Positions 42,513-51,137 of a DNA stretch of 64,000 nucleotides are shown one piece after another (position 1 is the first letter of the stretch; every line of letters starts with the position of its first letter). The position numbers and the translations under genes are program-made. The stretch is from Verrucomicrobia subdivision 3 bacterium UBA693 (GTDB lineage: Bacteria; Verrucomicrobiota; Verrucomicrobiia; Limisphaerales; UBA8199). The DNA is taken from positions 1-64,000 of the forward strand of contig DBMR01000059.1 of NCBI GenBank assembly GCA_002298785.1, read 5' to 3'. The notes below the pieces were generated by a model. The model had not been told where the DNA came from and searched no databases. It saw only the letters and a list, made by a program, of their open reading frames with translations.

Positions 42513-42530
42513 CTTTGACCGTTGTCAAAG
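42513..42530. repeat. Inverted repeat CTTTGAC-CGTT-GTCAAAG
   Basis: Perfect 7-bp arms with a four-base loop just after the esterase stop. No T-run follows on the plus strand, so termination is doubtful. Confidence 0.45.
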
Positions 42531-42637
42531 AGACGTTTAGAGGGGTGTAGAGCCGGGGATCAGGGAAAGTTGGGAAGAGGGTTTAGGGCTGGGGTTGCAA
42601 AAGAGAAGGGAAAGCAAAAGGGCAGGCAATCGGTTTA

Positions 42638-42663
42638 AATAATACAAGCTAATATGTATTATT
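42638..42663. promoter_or_regulatory. Inverted repeat AATAATACA-N8-TGTATTATT, candidate operator
   Basis: Perfect 9-bp AT-rich arms with an 8-base spacer, about 285 bases before actA. The symmetry suits a dimeric regulator. Confidence 0.45.
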
Positions 42664-42792
42664 AATGGAACAAAAATCGTGCGCCGGGGCGCAAACTTTC
42701 GCTTGCGAAAACTGGTTTTGAGGGCTAAACATCACGCCCAAGTAATTGTTCCCTGCGCGTTTGGACGCGATTTGGCGCGTGGGATTTGGTGC

Positions 42793-42809
42793 ATAACATA
42801 TTTTGTTAT
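42793..42809. promoter_or_regulatory. Inverted repeat ATAACA-N5-TGTTAT, candidate operator near the act promoter
   Basis: Perfect 6-bp arms with a 5-base spacer, about 140 bases upstream of the actA ATG, and overlapping the likely promoter zone. Confidence 0.4.
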
Positions 42810-42947
42810 ACAGAAAACAATTGACGGTTGGTCGGGGAAACGCGCACGATCACGACTTTTGTGGCCGGCGGCGTGTTTTTACGGCCGAAAGTATTGGATT
42901 TTATAGGGTGTGCCCCGGCGGCGGCCGGAATTGAAAATACTAATTAG

Positions 42948-43616
42948 ATGTCAGCCATTTTCCCTAAGTGGACGAATCGGCTCCCGCTGATGATTATCAC
43001 GGGGGTGCTGCTGTTTGGCAGCGCCCTGGTTGCGGGAGTCTGGTACTACATGTCCCCCAATTATGCGCGGGTGGGTTACAAGCCCATCCAGCCGGTCGCG
43101 TTTTCCCATGCCACGCATGCGGAGCAATTGGGCATCGATTGCCGGTATTGCCACAATAACGTGGAGCGCTCCTGGTATTCGAATATCCCCGGCAGTTCCA
43201 CCTGCATGAATTGCCACAATCAAGTGCTCAAGGATGATGCCCGCCTGGCCCTGGTGCGGGAGACCGCGCAAAGCGGCAAATCGATACCCTGGGTGCAGAT
43301 TCATCGGGTCCCGGATTACGTCTATTTCAACCACTCCGTGCATGTGAACCGGGGGATTAGTTGTGTGGAATGCCACGGCCAAATCAACCAAATGGAGGAG
43401 GTTTTCCAGTCCAAACCTCTCAGCATGCCGTTTTGCCTGGATTGCCATCGCAACCCGGCGGCCCGCATTCGGCCGCTGGATAAGATTACTGATTTGAATT
43501 GGAAGTGGAGCCAGGATCCGCAGGAAGCCGCGCGCCTCCAGAAACTTCATGGCGAAAAACTGGTCAAAGACCTCAAGGTTGAATCCCTGCAGACTTGCTC
43601 CGCGTGTCATCGATGA
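42948..43616 (+). CDS. actA: ActA, pentahaem cytochrome c of alternative complex III
   Basis: 222 residues. One N-terminal membrane helix (MIITGVLLFGSALVAGVWYY) anchors a periplasmic domain with five CxxCH motifs: CRYCH, CMNCH, CVECH, CLDCH and CSACH. The multi-haem ActA takes electrons within complex III. It is first of a compact operon; its TGA overlaps the ActB ATG (ATGA). Confidence 0.95.
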   Translation: MSAIFPKWTNRLPLMIITGVLLFGSALVAGVWYYMSPNYARVGYKPIQPVAFSHATHAEQLGIDCRYCHNNVERSWYSNIPGSSTCMNCHNQVLKDDARLALVRETAQSGKSIPWVQIHRVPDYVYFNHSVHVNRGISCVECHGQINQMEEVFQSKPLSMPFCLDCHRNPAARIRPLDKITDLNWKWSQDPQEAARLQKLHGEKLVKDLKVESLQTCSACHR

Positions 43617-46600
43617 AAACGATTCCTCCTGCTTGCCCGGAACCGGAAACTGGCCGCACTTATTGGCGGAGCCTGGACCAGTTGGCTGATAAACCGGAGT
43701 TCCGCCAATGGCTGGAACGCGAGTTTCCGCAAGGCGCCAGTGAGTGGACTGATCCAGTCTCGCGTCGGCACTTTGTCAAGATCATGTCCGCTTCGTTCCT
43801 GCTGGCGGGCCTGGGCTTGGGCGCCACGGGCTGCCGCCGGCCGCAGCAACGCATTCTGCCGTTCGCGAAAGCACCGGAGAATTACATTCACGGAGTGCCG
43901 GAGTATTATGCGACGGCGATGCCCACTCGGGGCGGCGCGGTGCCGCTCGTGGTCAAATCTCATGAAGGCCGACCGGTCAAGATCGAAGGCAACCAGTTGC
44001 ATCCGGACAGCAACGGTGGTTCCGATCGCTACGCCCAGGCTTCCATTCTGAATCTATACGATCCGGACCGCGCGATCAGCATCAAACTGGACGGAAACGT
44101 TAAGACCGCCGAGGCGGCCTACGACGCGCTCGCCGGCATTGCCCGGCAGGCGGAGGCGAGTCGGGGCCAGGGCCTGTGTTTCCTGCTAGAGCAGGGGACG
44201 TCGCCCTCCCGGTTGCGACTTCAGGCGGCCATCAGCGCCAAGCTGCCGCAAGCCCGGTGGTTTGCCTTTGAAGCGGTGGATTTGAGCGCCGCGCAACGCG
44301 CTGCGGTCATGGCGTTTGGCAAGCCGGTCAAGCCTCAGTTCCGTTACGACCAGGCTGACGTCATTTTGTCGCTGGACTGCGATTTTCTCGGTGTGGAGGA
44401 GGATGTTCATAACAATATCCGCAAGTTTTCCACGCGGCGTCGGGTGCAAAAGTCCGGCGAGGGACTCAACCGTTTATACGCGGTCGAGAGCCTGATGACT
44501 TTGACCGGCGTCAGCGCCGATCACCGGCTTAGAATTAACAGCGCGGCAGTGGCGCAAGTGGCAGCCGCCGTCGCCGCGGCGGTGTTGGGTGGAGATGCTC
44601 CTGCCAGCCTGTCGAACCTCGGCAAGCCGGCTGGGGTAAACGAAAAGTGGATCACAGAATGCGCCCGGGACCTGGTCGCCCATAAAGGAAAATCACTGGT
44701 GGTCGCGGGCTACCGCCAACCGCTTGCAGTGCACCTGCTGGCCTATGCGTTGAACAGCGCTTTGGGCAACGTCGGGCACTCACTAGTGTTGCTCGACGCG
44801 CCGGCCCGCTCGGAAGGCACCATTGGGGAATTGGTCAATGCTTTGAATGCTGGGGAAGTCGCCACCTTGGCGGTGTTGGGTGGCAACCCCGTTTACGCGG
44901 CCCCCGCGGAGCTGAAGTTTGAGCAAGCGCTCGGCAAGGCCAAACAGGTTATCCGTCTAGGGTATTACGAGGACGAAACGTTCGCCAAAGCCAACTGGCA
45001 TTTGCCAGCGGCCCATTATTTGGAGTCGTGGGGCGACGCGCTCACCAGCGATGGCACATTGGTGCCGGTGCAGCCCTTGATTTCTCCGTTATTTGGAGGA
45101 ATGAGCGAGTTGGAGGTGCTGGCGCGGATTTGCGGCCTTAGTGCCACAAACCCATATGACATCGTCCGCGAGACCTTTGCGGGTATTGTCGGCAGCAATA
45201 ATTTCGAGGCCGCCTGGAAGCGGTACCTGCACGATGGTTTCCTGGCGAAGTCGGCTAAACAACCGGTCGCTGTCCAATTCCAGTCCGACGCGCTGGCGCA
45301 GAGTTTAGCCAGCTTCAAAGTGGCCACTCCCGCCAAAGATCGGTTGGAGGTGGTTTTCCATCGTGACTACAGCCTGGACGACGGTCGTTACAACAATAAC
45401 GGTTGGCTGCAGGAGATGCCCGATCCCATCACCAAAATGGTTTGGGACAATGCGGTGCTGATCAGCCGCAAGACCGCCGAAGAACTCCAGGTGCGGAATG
45501 GTGATGTGGTCGAAATCAAGCTCAACGGACGAAGCGTGCAGGGTCCGATCTGGGTGCAACCAGGTCAGGCGGATTACTCTCTGGGACTGGCCTTGGGTTA
45601 CGGACGTCAGCGCACTGGTCGGGTTGGACTGAAGGCTGGCTTTAACGCTTATGCATTGCGCGGGGCAGGGGTTCAAGACCTGGCCGTGGGCGCCACCCTG
45701 AGCGGCACGGGCAAGACGTATCCTTTGGCTTGCACCCAGGACCATTGGTCCATGGAAGGCCGGCCCATCGTCCGCGAAGCTAATCTCAATCAGTATCGAG
45801 AACATCCGGATTTTGCCAAGCGCCTGCAACTGGCGGAGCCGGAGGGTTCTGGACCGCTGTATCCAAATCCGTTCGACAAGTTCAAGGAGACCGGCCTGCA
45901 TCAGTGGGGCATGGCGATCGACCTCAACCTGTGCGTGGGTTGTTCCTCCTGCATGATCGCGTGCCAGAGCGAGAACAACATTCCGATCGTTGGTAAGGAC
46001 CAGGTCAAGCGCGGCCGGGAGATGCACTGGATCCGCATTGATCGCTACTTTTCCGGCGTGCCGTCCAAGCGCAAATACGCGGACACTTTCCAATCCGAAG
46101 CGAAGCAGCAGTTCGAGGAGTGGGTGGACGAACCACAGGCCGTTACGCAGCCGATGCTTTGTCAGCATTGCGAATCCGCGCCCTGCGAAAGTGTCTGTCC
46201 GGTCAACGCCACGGTGCATGACCAGGAAGGCTTGAATTTGATGGTTTACAACCGCTGCGTCGGCACGCGGTATTGTTCCAACAACTGTCCGTATAAGGTT
46301 CGGCGCTTCAATTATTTTGACTACAACAAGCGCCCGTTGGATGCCCTGTACCTGGGGCCGTTCGGGAACCGCAAAGAAGACGAGTGGGACTTGATCAAGA
46401 TGATCAAGAATCCGGACGTCACGGTTCGAATGCGCGGCGTGATGGAGAAATGCACGTTCTGCGTCCAGCGCATTGAACAAGCCAAGATTGCCCAGAAGGT
46501 CAAGGCCGGTGCGAGCAGCGAGGTGACCGTTCCGGAGGGAACCTTCACCACCGCCTGCGCACAGGCTTGTCCCGCCGGCGCGATTGTATTCGGCAACATG

Positions 46601-46858
46601 GCCGATGCGGAAAGCCCGGTTTCCCTGGCCAAAGCGTCGGAGCGCAACTACACGGTTTTGGATTTTCTGAACACCAAGCCGCGGCTGACTTACCTGGCGC
46701 GGGTCCGCAACCCAAACCCGGCGATGCCGGATTACCAGGAAGCTCCGCTGAGTTTTCAATACTACGAAGAGAAAATGGGAAATCCATTCACGCACGGCGC
46801 AGAGCCACACGAGGCCGGGCATAGCCATGGCCAGGTTGAGCCGAAAGGAGCACACTGA
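43613..46858 (+). CDS. actB: ActB, molybdopterin-oxidoreductase-like/iron-sulfur subunit of alternative complex III
   Basis: 1081 residues from the ATG at 43613. A Tat-type signal (SRRHFVKIMSASFLLAGLGLG, with GCRR after it) leads to export of the folded protein. The first 750 residues are a molybdoprotein-like domain without visible Mo ligand motifs. The C-terminal part has ferredoxin-like cluster motifs: CVGCSSCMIACQSEN, CQHCESAPCESVCPVNA, CVGTRYCSNNCPYKVRR, CTFCVQR and CAQACPAGA, for three 4Fe-4S and one 3Fe-4S clusters. This is the fused ActB plan known from Rhodothermus marinus. Confidence 0.95.
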   Translation: MKTIPPACPEPETGRTYWRSLDQLADKPEFRQWLEREFPQGASEWTDPVSRRHFVKIMSASFLLAGLGLGATGCRRPQQRILPFAKAPENYIHGVPEYYATAMPTRGGAVPLVVKSHEGRPVKIEGNQLHPDSNGGSDRYAQASILNLYDPDRAISIKLDGNVKTAEAAYDALAGIARQAEASRGQGLCFLLEQGTSPSRLRLQAAISAKLPQARWFAFEAVDLSAAQRAAVMAFGKPVKPQFRYDQADVILSLDCDFLGVEEDVHNNIRKFSTRRRVQKSGEGLNRLYAVESLMTLTGVSADHRLRINSAAVAQVAAAVAAAVLGGDAPASLSNLGKPAGVNEKWITECARDLVAHKGKSLVVAGYRQPLAVHLLAYALNSALGNVGHSLVLLDAPARSEGTIGELVNALNAGEVATLAVLGGNPVYAAPAELKFEQALGKAKQVIRLGYYEDETFAKANWHLPAAHYLESWGDALTSDGTLVPVQPLISPLFGGMSELEVLARICGLSATNPYDIVRETFAGIVGSNNFEAAWKRYLHDGFLAKSAKQPVAVQFQSDALAQSLASFKVATPAKDRLEVVFHRDYSLDDGRYNNNGWLQEMPDPITKMVWDNAVLISRKTAEELQVRNGDVVEIKLNGRSVQGPIWVQPGQADYSLGLALGYGRQRTGRVGLKAGFNAYALRGAGVQDLAVGATLSGTGKTYPLACTQDHWSMEGRPIVREANLNQYREHPDFAKRLQLAEPEGSGPLYPNPFDKFKETGLHQWGMAIDLNLCVGCSSCMIACQSENNIPIVGKDQVKRGREMHWIRIDRYFSGVPSKRKYADTFQSEAKQQFEEWVDEPQAVTQPMLCQHCESAPCESVCPVNATVHDQEGLNLMVYNRCVGTRYCSNNCPYKVRRFNYFDYNKRPLDALYLGPFGNRKEDEWDLIKMIKNPDVTVRMRGVMEKCTFCVQRIEQAKIAQKVKAGASSEVTVPEGTFTTACAQACPAGAIVFGNMADAESPVSLAKASERNYTVLDFLNTKPRLTYLARVRNPNPAMPDYQEAPLSFQYYEEKMGNPFTHGAEPHEAGHSHGQVEPKGAH

Positions 46859-48291
46859 TGGCCGCGCACGTTTCACCGATCACTGTCCCGGAACCGCCCC
46901 GCGAGTTGCGGCGCGAGCCCTTGGTCGCTAATTACCACAGCTTCGGCTGGATTTCGGACCGGGTTTCATCGCTCACGGAAGGCAAGGCTCCGTTGTGGTG
47001 GTGGATTTTGTTCATACCCAGTGTGCTGTGCCTGGGCATGCTGTTGTTCATGTTGGGCTACCAAATCTCCACGGGCGTGGGCGTTTGGGGCAATATGCAC
47101 CCGGTGATGTGGGGCTGGGACATCATTAATTTCGTCTGGTGGATCGGCATCGGCCACGCCGGCACCCTGATCTCGGCCATTTTGTTCCTGCTCCGACAGA
47201 AGTGGCGGACGGCGGTGAATCGGGCGGCGGAAGCGATGACCATTTTCGCCGTGATGTGCGCCGGGATTTATCCCGCGCTCCACGTCGGGCGCATGTGGTA
47301 TGACTGGTGGCTGTTCCCGCTGCCTAACACGTACACGATGTGGCCGCAATTCCGCTCACCGCTCATGTGGGACGTATTCGCGGTATCGACCTATTTCACC
47401 GTCTCTCTGCTGTTCTGGTATATGGGACTGATCCCGGACCTGGCGGTATTGCGGGACCGCTCGAAGTCCAAGGTGCGCCAGTTTCTTTACGGACTGTTTT
47501 CGCTAGGCTGGACCGGATCGAACCGTCACTGGAGCAATTATGAAAAGGCGTACCTCCTGCTGGCGGGGTTGTCCACGCCGCTGGTATTGTCTGTGCACTC
47601 CATCGTCTCCCTCGATTTCTCCGTGTCCCAATTGCCCGGGTGGCATACTACGATCTTTCCGCCCTATTTCGTGGCGGGCGCGATCTTTTCAGGGTTTGGG
47701 ATGGTCTTGACCCTGCTAATCCCGTTGCGCTCGATCTTCAAGCTGCAGGACCTGATCACGATGCGGCACATCGACATCATGTGCAAAGTCACGCTCGCGA
47801 CCGGCACGATCGTCGGCTATGCCTACGCGATGGAATTCTTCATCGCCTGGTATAGCGGTAATCCCAGCGAACGTTTTCACTTCATGAACCGCGCTTTGGG
47901 TCCCTATTGGTGGGGATGGATGTTTATGGTCGGCTGCAACGTGTTGGTGCCTCAGTTGTTTTGGATGAAATGGTTCCGCCAGAACCTGGTCGCCGTCTTT
48001 ATCCTGTCGATCCTGGTGAACATCGGCATGTGGTTCGAGCGTTTTGTCATCATCGTTATTGGTCTGCACCGGGATTTCCTGCCGGCGAACTGGGGCTACT
48101 ACAGTCCCAGCCCGGTGGACATCCTGACTTACATCGGCACTTTCGGCCTGTTTTTCACGATGTTCTTATTATTCCTCCGCTTTCTGCCCATGATCGCGAT
48201 CTCGGAAGTGAAAGGGGTAATTCCCCAGGCTGATCCGCATAATCCGATGGGCGGAGCCAAAACCCAGGAGATCATTCACGATAAGGAATAG
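46858..48291 (+). CDS. actC: ActC, NrfD-like membrane subunit of alternative complex III
   Basis: 477 residues, about ten transmembrane helices. NrfD/PsrC motifs: MWGWDIINFVWWIGIGHAGT, MTIFAVMCAGIYPALHVGR and LSVHSIVSLDFSVSQLPGWH. It binds quinol on the membrane side and passes electrons to ActB. The start shares one base with the ActB stop (TGATG). Confidence 0.94.
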   Translation: MAAHVSPITVPEPPRELRREPLVANYHSFGWISDRVSSLTEGKAPLWWWILFIPSVLCLGMLLFMLGYQISTGVGVWGNMHPVMWGWDIINFVWWIGIGHAGTLISAILFLLRQKWRTAVNRAAEAMTIFAVMCAGIYPALHVGRMWYDWWLFPLPNTYTMWPQFRSPLMWDVFAVSTYFTVSLLFWYMGLIPDLAVLRDRSKSKVRQFLYGLFSLGWTGSNRHWSNYEKAYLLLAGLSTPLVLSVHSIVSLDFSVSQLPGWHTTIFPPYFVAGAIFSGFGMVLTLLIPLRSIFKLQDLITMRHIDIMCKVTLATGTIVGYAYAMEFFIAWYSGNPSERFHFMNRALGPYWWGWMFMVGCNVLVPQLFWMKWFRQNLVAVFILSILVNIGMWFERFVIIVIGLHRDFLPANWGYYSPSPVDILTYIGTFGLFFTMFLLFLRFLPMIAISEVKGVIPQADPHNPMGGAKTQEIIHDKE

Positions 48292-48295
48292 CACC

Positions 48296-48835
48296 ATGAA
48301 TGCGTCTTCAACTCCTTACGGCATCATTGCCGAATTCAGCAACACCGCCTCGCTGTTGCACGCCGCTGAGAAGGTGCGCGATGCAGGCTTTCGCAAGTGG
48401 GATGTCTTTACTCCTTTTCCGGTGCATGGCATGGACCAAGCCATGGGTTTGAGGAATTCCAAGGTGGGGTGGTTCACTTTCATCGGCGGCGTCACAGGTT
48501 ACACCACCGGAATGATCATGATCTGGTGGATGAACGCGGTGGATTATCCCCTGGTCGTCGGTGGTAAACCAATGTTCAGTCCTTTTCATGCGTTTCCGCC
48601 GTCCTACGAATTGACGATTCTGTTTGGGGCCTTTGGCTCGCTCTTTGGCATGATGTTCCTGAACCGCCTGCCCCGGTTGCATCATCCGCTCTTGAAGCAC
48701 CGCCAGTTCGCGCAGGTTACCCACGACAAGTTCTTTATTGTGATTGAATGCGCGGACCCGAAATACTCGGAAACCGAAACGAAGAAACTGCTGGAGCATG
48801 CGGGCAGCCCGCGGATTGAGATGGTGGAGGAATAA
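48296..48835 (+). CDS. actD: ActD (DUF3341) membrane subunit of alternative complex III
   Basis: 179 residues. DUF3341 type: YGIIAEFSNTASLLHAAEKV and AGFRKWDVFTPFPVHGMD, two membrane helices (WFTFIGGVTGYTTGMIMIWW; YELTILFGAFGSLFGMMFL), C-terminal HDKFFIVIECADP. The gene is placed between actC and actE as in other phyla. Confidence 0.94.
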   Translation: MNASSTPYGIIAEFSNTASLLHAAEKVRDAGFRKWDVFTPFPVHGMDQAMGLRNSKVGWFTFIGGVTGYTTGMIMIWWMNAVDYPLVVGGKPMFSPFHAFPPSYELTILFGAFGSLFGMMFLNRLPRLHHPLLKHRQFAQVTHDKFFIVIECADPKYSETETKKLLEHAGSPRIEMVEE

Positions 48836-49482
48836 TGCGTTACCTACTTGCCATACTGGTCCTCTGCATACTCACGGTGGTGGGCATCCTGGGTTTTCGA
48901 GGATCGCATTCCCGTAAGACCTCTTTGTATATCTTTCCGGACATGGAGTGGCAGCTCAAGCTGCGTCCGCAGAAGGACAACGGCTTTTTTGCCAACGGCC
49001 TGAGCTCCCAACTACCGCCAGCGGGCACGATCGCGCGCGCCAAGCCGTTACAGGCGGCGAGCGGTCCGGCGCTGCCCTTCGAGGATGCGCCGGTGTTCAC
49101 CGGTCGCGTCACGGGCACAACCAACTTCGTGGAGTTGAACCCGATGACCGTAAACGCTCAGTTTTTGCAGCGGGGCCAGCAACGTTTCACGATTTATTGC
49201 TCTCCCTGCCACGGCGCCCAGGCTGATGGCAATGGGATCACGAAGAAGATCGGCGCCATGGCGGTCGTGGCTAATCTCCATGACAAGCGCATTGTCGAAC
49301 TGGCGGATGGCGAGATTTTCCATGTCATTACCAACGGGCGCAACCTGATGGGATCGTATGCCTCGCAAGTCAAGGTGGAGGATCGTTGGGCAATTATTGC
49401 GTATTTGCGCGCGCTCCAGTTCAGCCACCTTGGAAACGTCGAAGACCTGCCGCAACCTTTGCGCGCCTCTCTGAAAAAGTAG
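48835..49482 (+). CDS. actE: ActE, monohaem cytochrome c of alternative complex III
   Basis: 215 residues, with an N-terminal hydrophobic segment (LLAILVLCILTVVGILGF) and one CSPCH haem site (Cys122-His126) in FTIYCSPCHGAQADGNG. It shares the A of TAATG with the actD stop. It passes electrons from complex III to the oxidase side. Confidence 0.93.
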   Translation: MRYLLAILVLCILTVVGILGFRGSHSRKTSLYIFPDMEWQLKLRPQKDNGFFANGLSSQLPPAGTIARAKPLQAASGPALPFEDAPVFTGRVTGTTNFVELNPMTVNAQFLQRGQQRFTIYCSPCHGAQADGNGITKKIGAMAVVANLHDKRIVELADGEIFHVITNGRNLMGSYASQVKVEDRWAIIAYLRALQFSHLGNVEDLPQPLRASLKK

Positions 49483-49484
49483 CT

Positions 49485-50729
49485 ATGAACCGTTCTTCCG
49501 CCCATCTGCCGCTGAATTTAGCCAAGTATCGGAATGTTCCGAACATTCTGATGGCTGTTGGTGGGGCGCTTGCCGCCCTCGGGTTCTTTGTGAATCGGGA
49601 GCAATTCGCCTTTTCCTGGCTCCTCGCCTTCATGTTTTTTCTCAGCCTGGGGCTCGGGGCGCTATTCCTGGTCCTCGTCCATCACCTTTTTGACGCCGCC
49701 TGGTCGGTGCCCATTCGCCGCATCAGCGAACAACTGAGCACCATCCTGTTCCCGACGATGGCGCTGCTGTTTCTGCCGATAGCCTTTCTGGCGCCGCAGG
49801 TGTATCCGTGGATGAGAGAGCCGCACCCGGAACTGGACCATGCGCTGCACGCGAAGTATCCACTGTTCACGATGTCGGGGTTTTATGTCACCTCAGCCTT
49901 GTGTTTCCTGATCTGGTGGTGGCTCTCGAGTAATTTGCGCGGCTGGTCGCTGAAGCAGGATCAGACCGGAGGAGCACTGCCCACCTACAAGCTGCGGCGG
50001 TATTCCTGCGTCGGGATCATTCTTTTCGCGGTCACGCTGACGCTGGGAGCGGTGATGTGGATGAAGGCGTTAATGCATGAGTGGTTCTCCACAATGTATG
50101 GTGTGTATTACTTCGCTGGAAGCGTGTGGATGACCCTGGCAACGGTTTACGTGATCACCATGGTCCTCGATCGCCAAAAGGTTCTCTCGAATATTCTCCA
50201 CGCCAACCAATATTATTATATCGGTTCCTTGCTGTTCGCTTTCACCGTGTTTTACGCCTACATCCATTTCTCCCAATACTTCATTATTTGGAATGCCAAC
50301 ATGCCGGAAGAGACCTTCTGGTACTTGGCCAGGGAGAAGGGAAGTTGGTTTTATGTCGGGATCGTCATCATCTTCGGCCACTTCTTTATCCCCTTCCTCG
50401 GCCTGCTGCGCATCGATGTGAAAAGTGTCTTTCCCTATATGCTGGCCATCTGTGTCTGGGCGTGGTTGATGCATTTCGTTGATTTGTCCTTTAACATCAT
50501 GCCGATCCTGCATCCTCAGGGCTTTGTCCTGCATTGGCTGGACCTGGGATGCTGGGCTTTCATGACCGGTTTGGTTGCCACCGTTTTCCTGAAAAAATTT
50601 GCCGCTCACCCTCCGTACCCGCTCAAAGATCCGCGGCTGAGCGAAGCGTTGGGCTTGTATCACGCCATGCCGGATTCCTTTTCGGCGGCGGATTTGAGCC
50701 CGCAGCATGGCAGACAAGGAGGCAAGTGA
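49485..50729 (+). CDS. actF: ActF, second NrfD-like membrane subunit of alternative complex III
   Basis: 414 residues from the ATG at 49485, 2 bp after the ActE stop. About ten transmembrane helices, e.g. LMAVGGALAALGFFV and AFMFFLSLGLGALFLVLVHH. WFSTMYGVYYFAGSVWMTLA and HYFSQ-like YIHFSQYFIIWNANMPEETF (partly quoted) match the ActF type. Its stop shares a base with the following ATG. Confidence 0.92.
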   Translation: MNRSSAHLPLNLAKYRNVPNILMAVGGALAALGFFVNREQFAFSWLLAFMFFLSLGLGALFLVLVHHLFDAAWSVPIRRISEQLSTILFPTMALLFLPIAFLAPQVYPWMREPHPELDHALHAKYPLFTMSGFYVTSALCFLIWWWLSSNLRGWSLKQDQTGGALPTYKLRRYSCVGIILFAVTLTLGAVMWMKALMHEWFSTMYGVYYFAGSVWMTLATVYVITMVLDRQKVLSNILHANQYYYIGSLLFAFTVFYAYIHFSQYFIIWNANMPEETFWYLAREKGSWFYVGIVIIFGHFFIPFLGLLRIDVKSVFPYMLAICVWAWLMHFVDLSFNIMPILHPQGFVLHWLDLGCWAFMTGLVATVFLKKFAAHPPYPLKDPRLSEALGLYHAMPDSFSAADLSPQHGRQGGK

Positions 50730-51103
50730 TGAAAACTGAAACTGTGCGCGAGAGACGAGTATTCCCGTATGTGTTGGCGGTGTTGGGCGCCTTCGTAATT
50801 GTGGCGGCTCTGGTATGGGTGATGCAGCGCTATAGTCAGCCCGCTCCGCTGGGTGAAGACCGCATCGCCGTGCGCACCAAGGCGCTGGCTGAGTTGCGTG
50901 CCGCGGAAACCGAGGCCATAAACACCCCGGGTTGGATTGACCAAGCCAAAGGGGTGGTTCGCTTGCCGGTAACCAACGCCATGGCTTTGTTTTTGCAGGA
51001 ATGGCAAAACCCGGCTGCGGCCAGGTCGAATCTTATTAGCCGCGTCGAAAAGGCGACCGCCGCTCCTCCCAAAGCTCCACAAAAGCCCAGCGAATTCGAA
51101 TGA
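50729..51103 (+). CDS. Small single-pass membrane protein of the act operon
   Basis: 124 residues from ATG 50729 (TGATG overlap with actF). One helix (YVLAVLGAFVIVAALVWVMQ), then a periplasmic stretch including GWIDQAKGVVRLPVTNAMAL. The VRLPVxxAM pattern recurs in similar small proteins next to cytochrome c oxidase genes, by recollection. Possibly an ActG-like or assembly subunit. Confidence 0.7.
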   Translation: MKTETVRERRVFPYVLAVLGAFVIVAALVWVMQRYSQPAPLGEDRIAVRTKALAELRAAETEAINTPGWIDQAKGVVRLPVTNAMALFLQEWQNPAAARSNLISRVEKATAAPPKAPQKPSEFE

Positions 51104-51137
51104 GCCGGCTTTTCCGTAATTGCCATTACCAGCCTAG

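Larger units (their letters stand above)
42491..42947. promoter_or_regulatory. AT-rich region upstream of the act operon with three inverted repeats
   Basis: About 460 bases, no gene. It holds three inverted repeats, each listed separately. A 75-codon plus-strand frame here (42679-42906) is not supported. The AT-rich part around 42790-42830 (with TTGTTATAC) is the likely promoter zone for actA. Confidence 0.5.

Noticed and set aside
45305..46876. 523-aa minus-strand open frame across actB
   Set aside because: It is the antisense shadow of a clearly coding, motif-rich actB, with no family pattern of its own.
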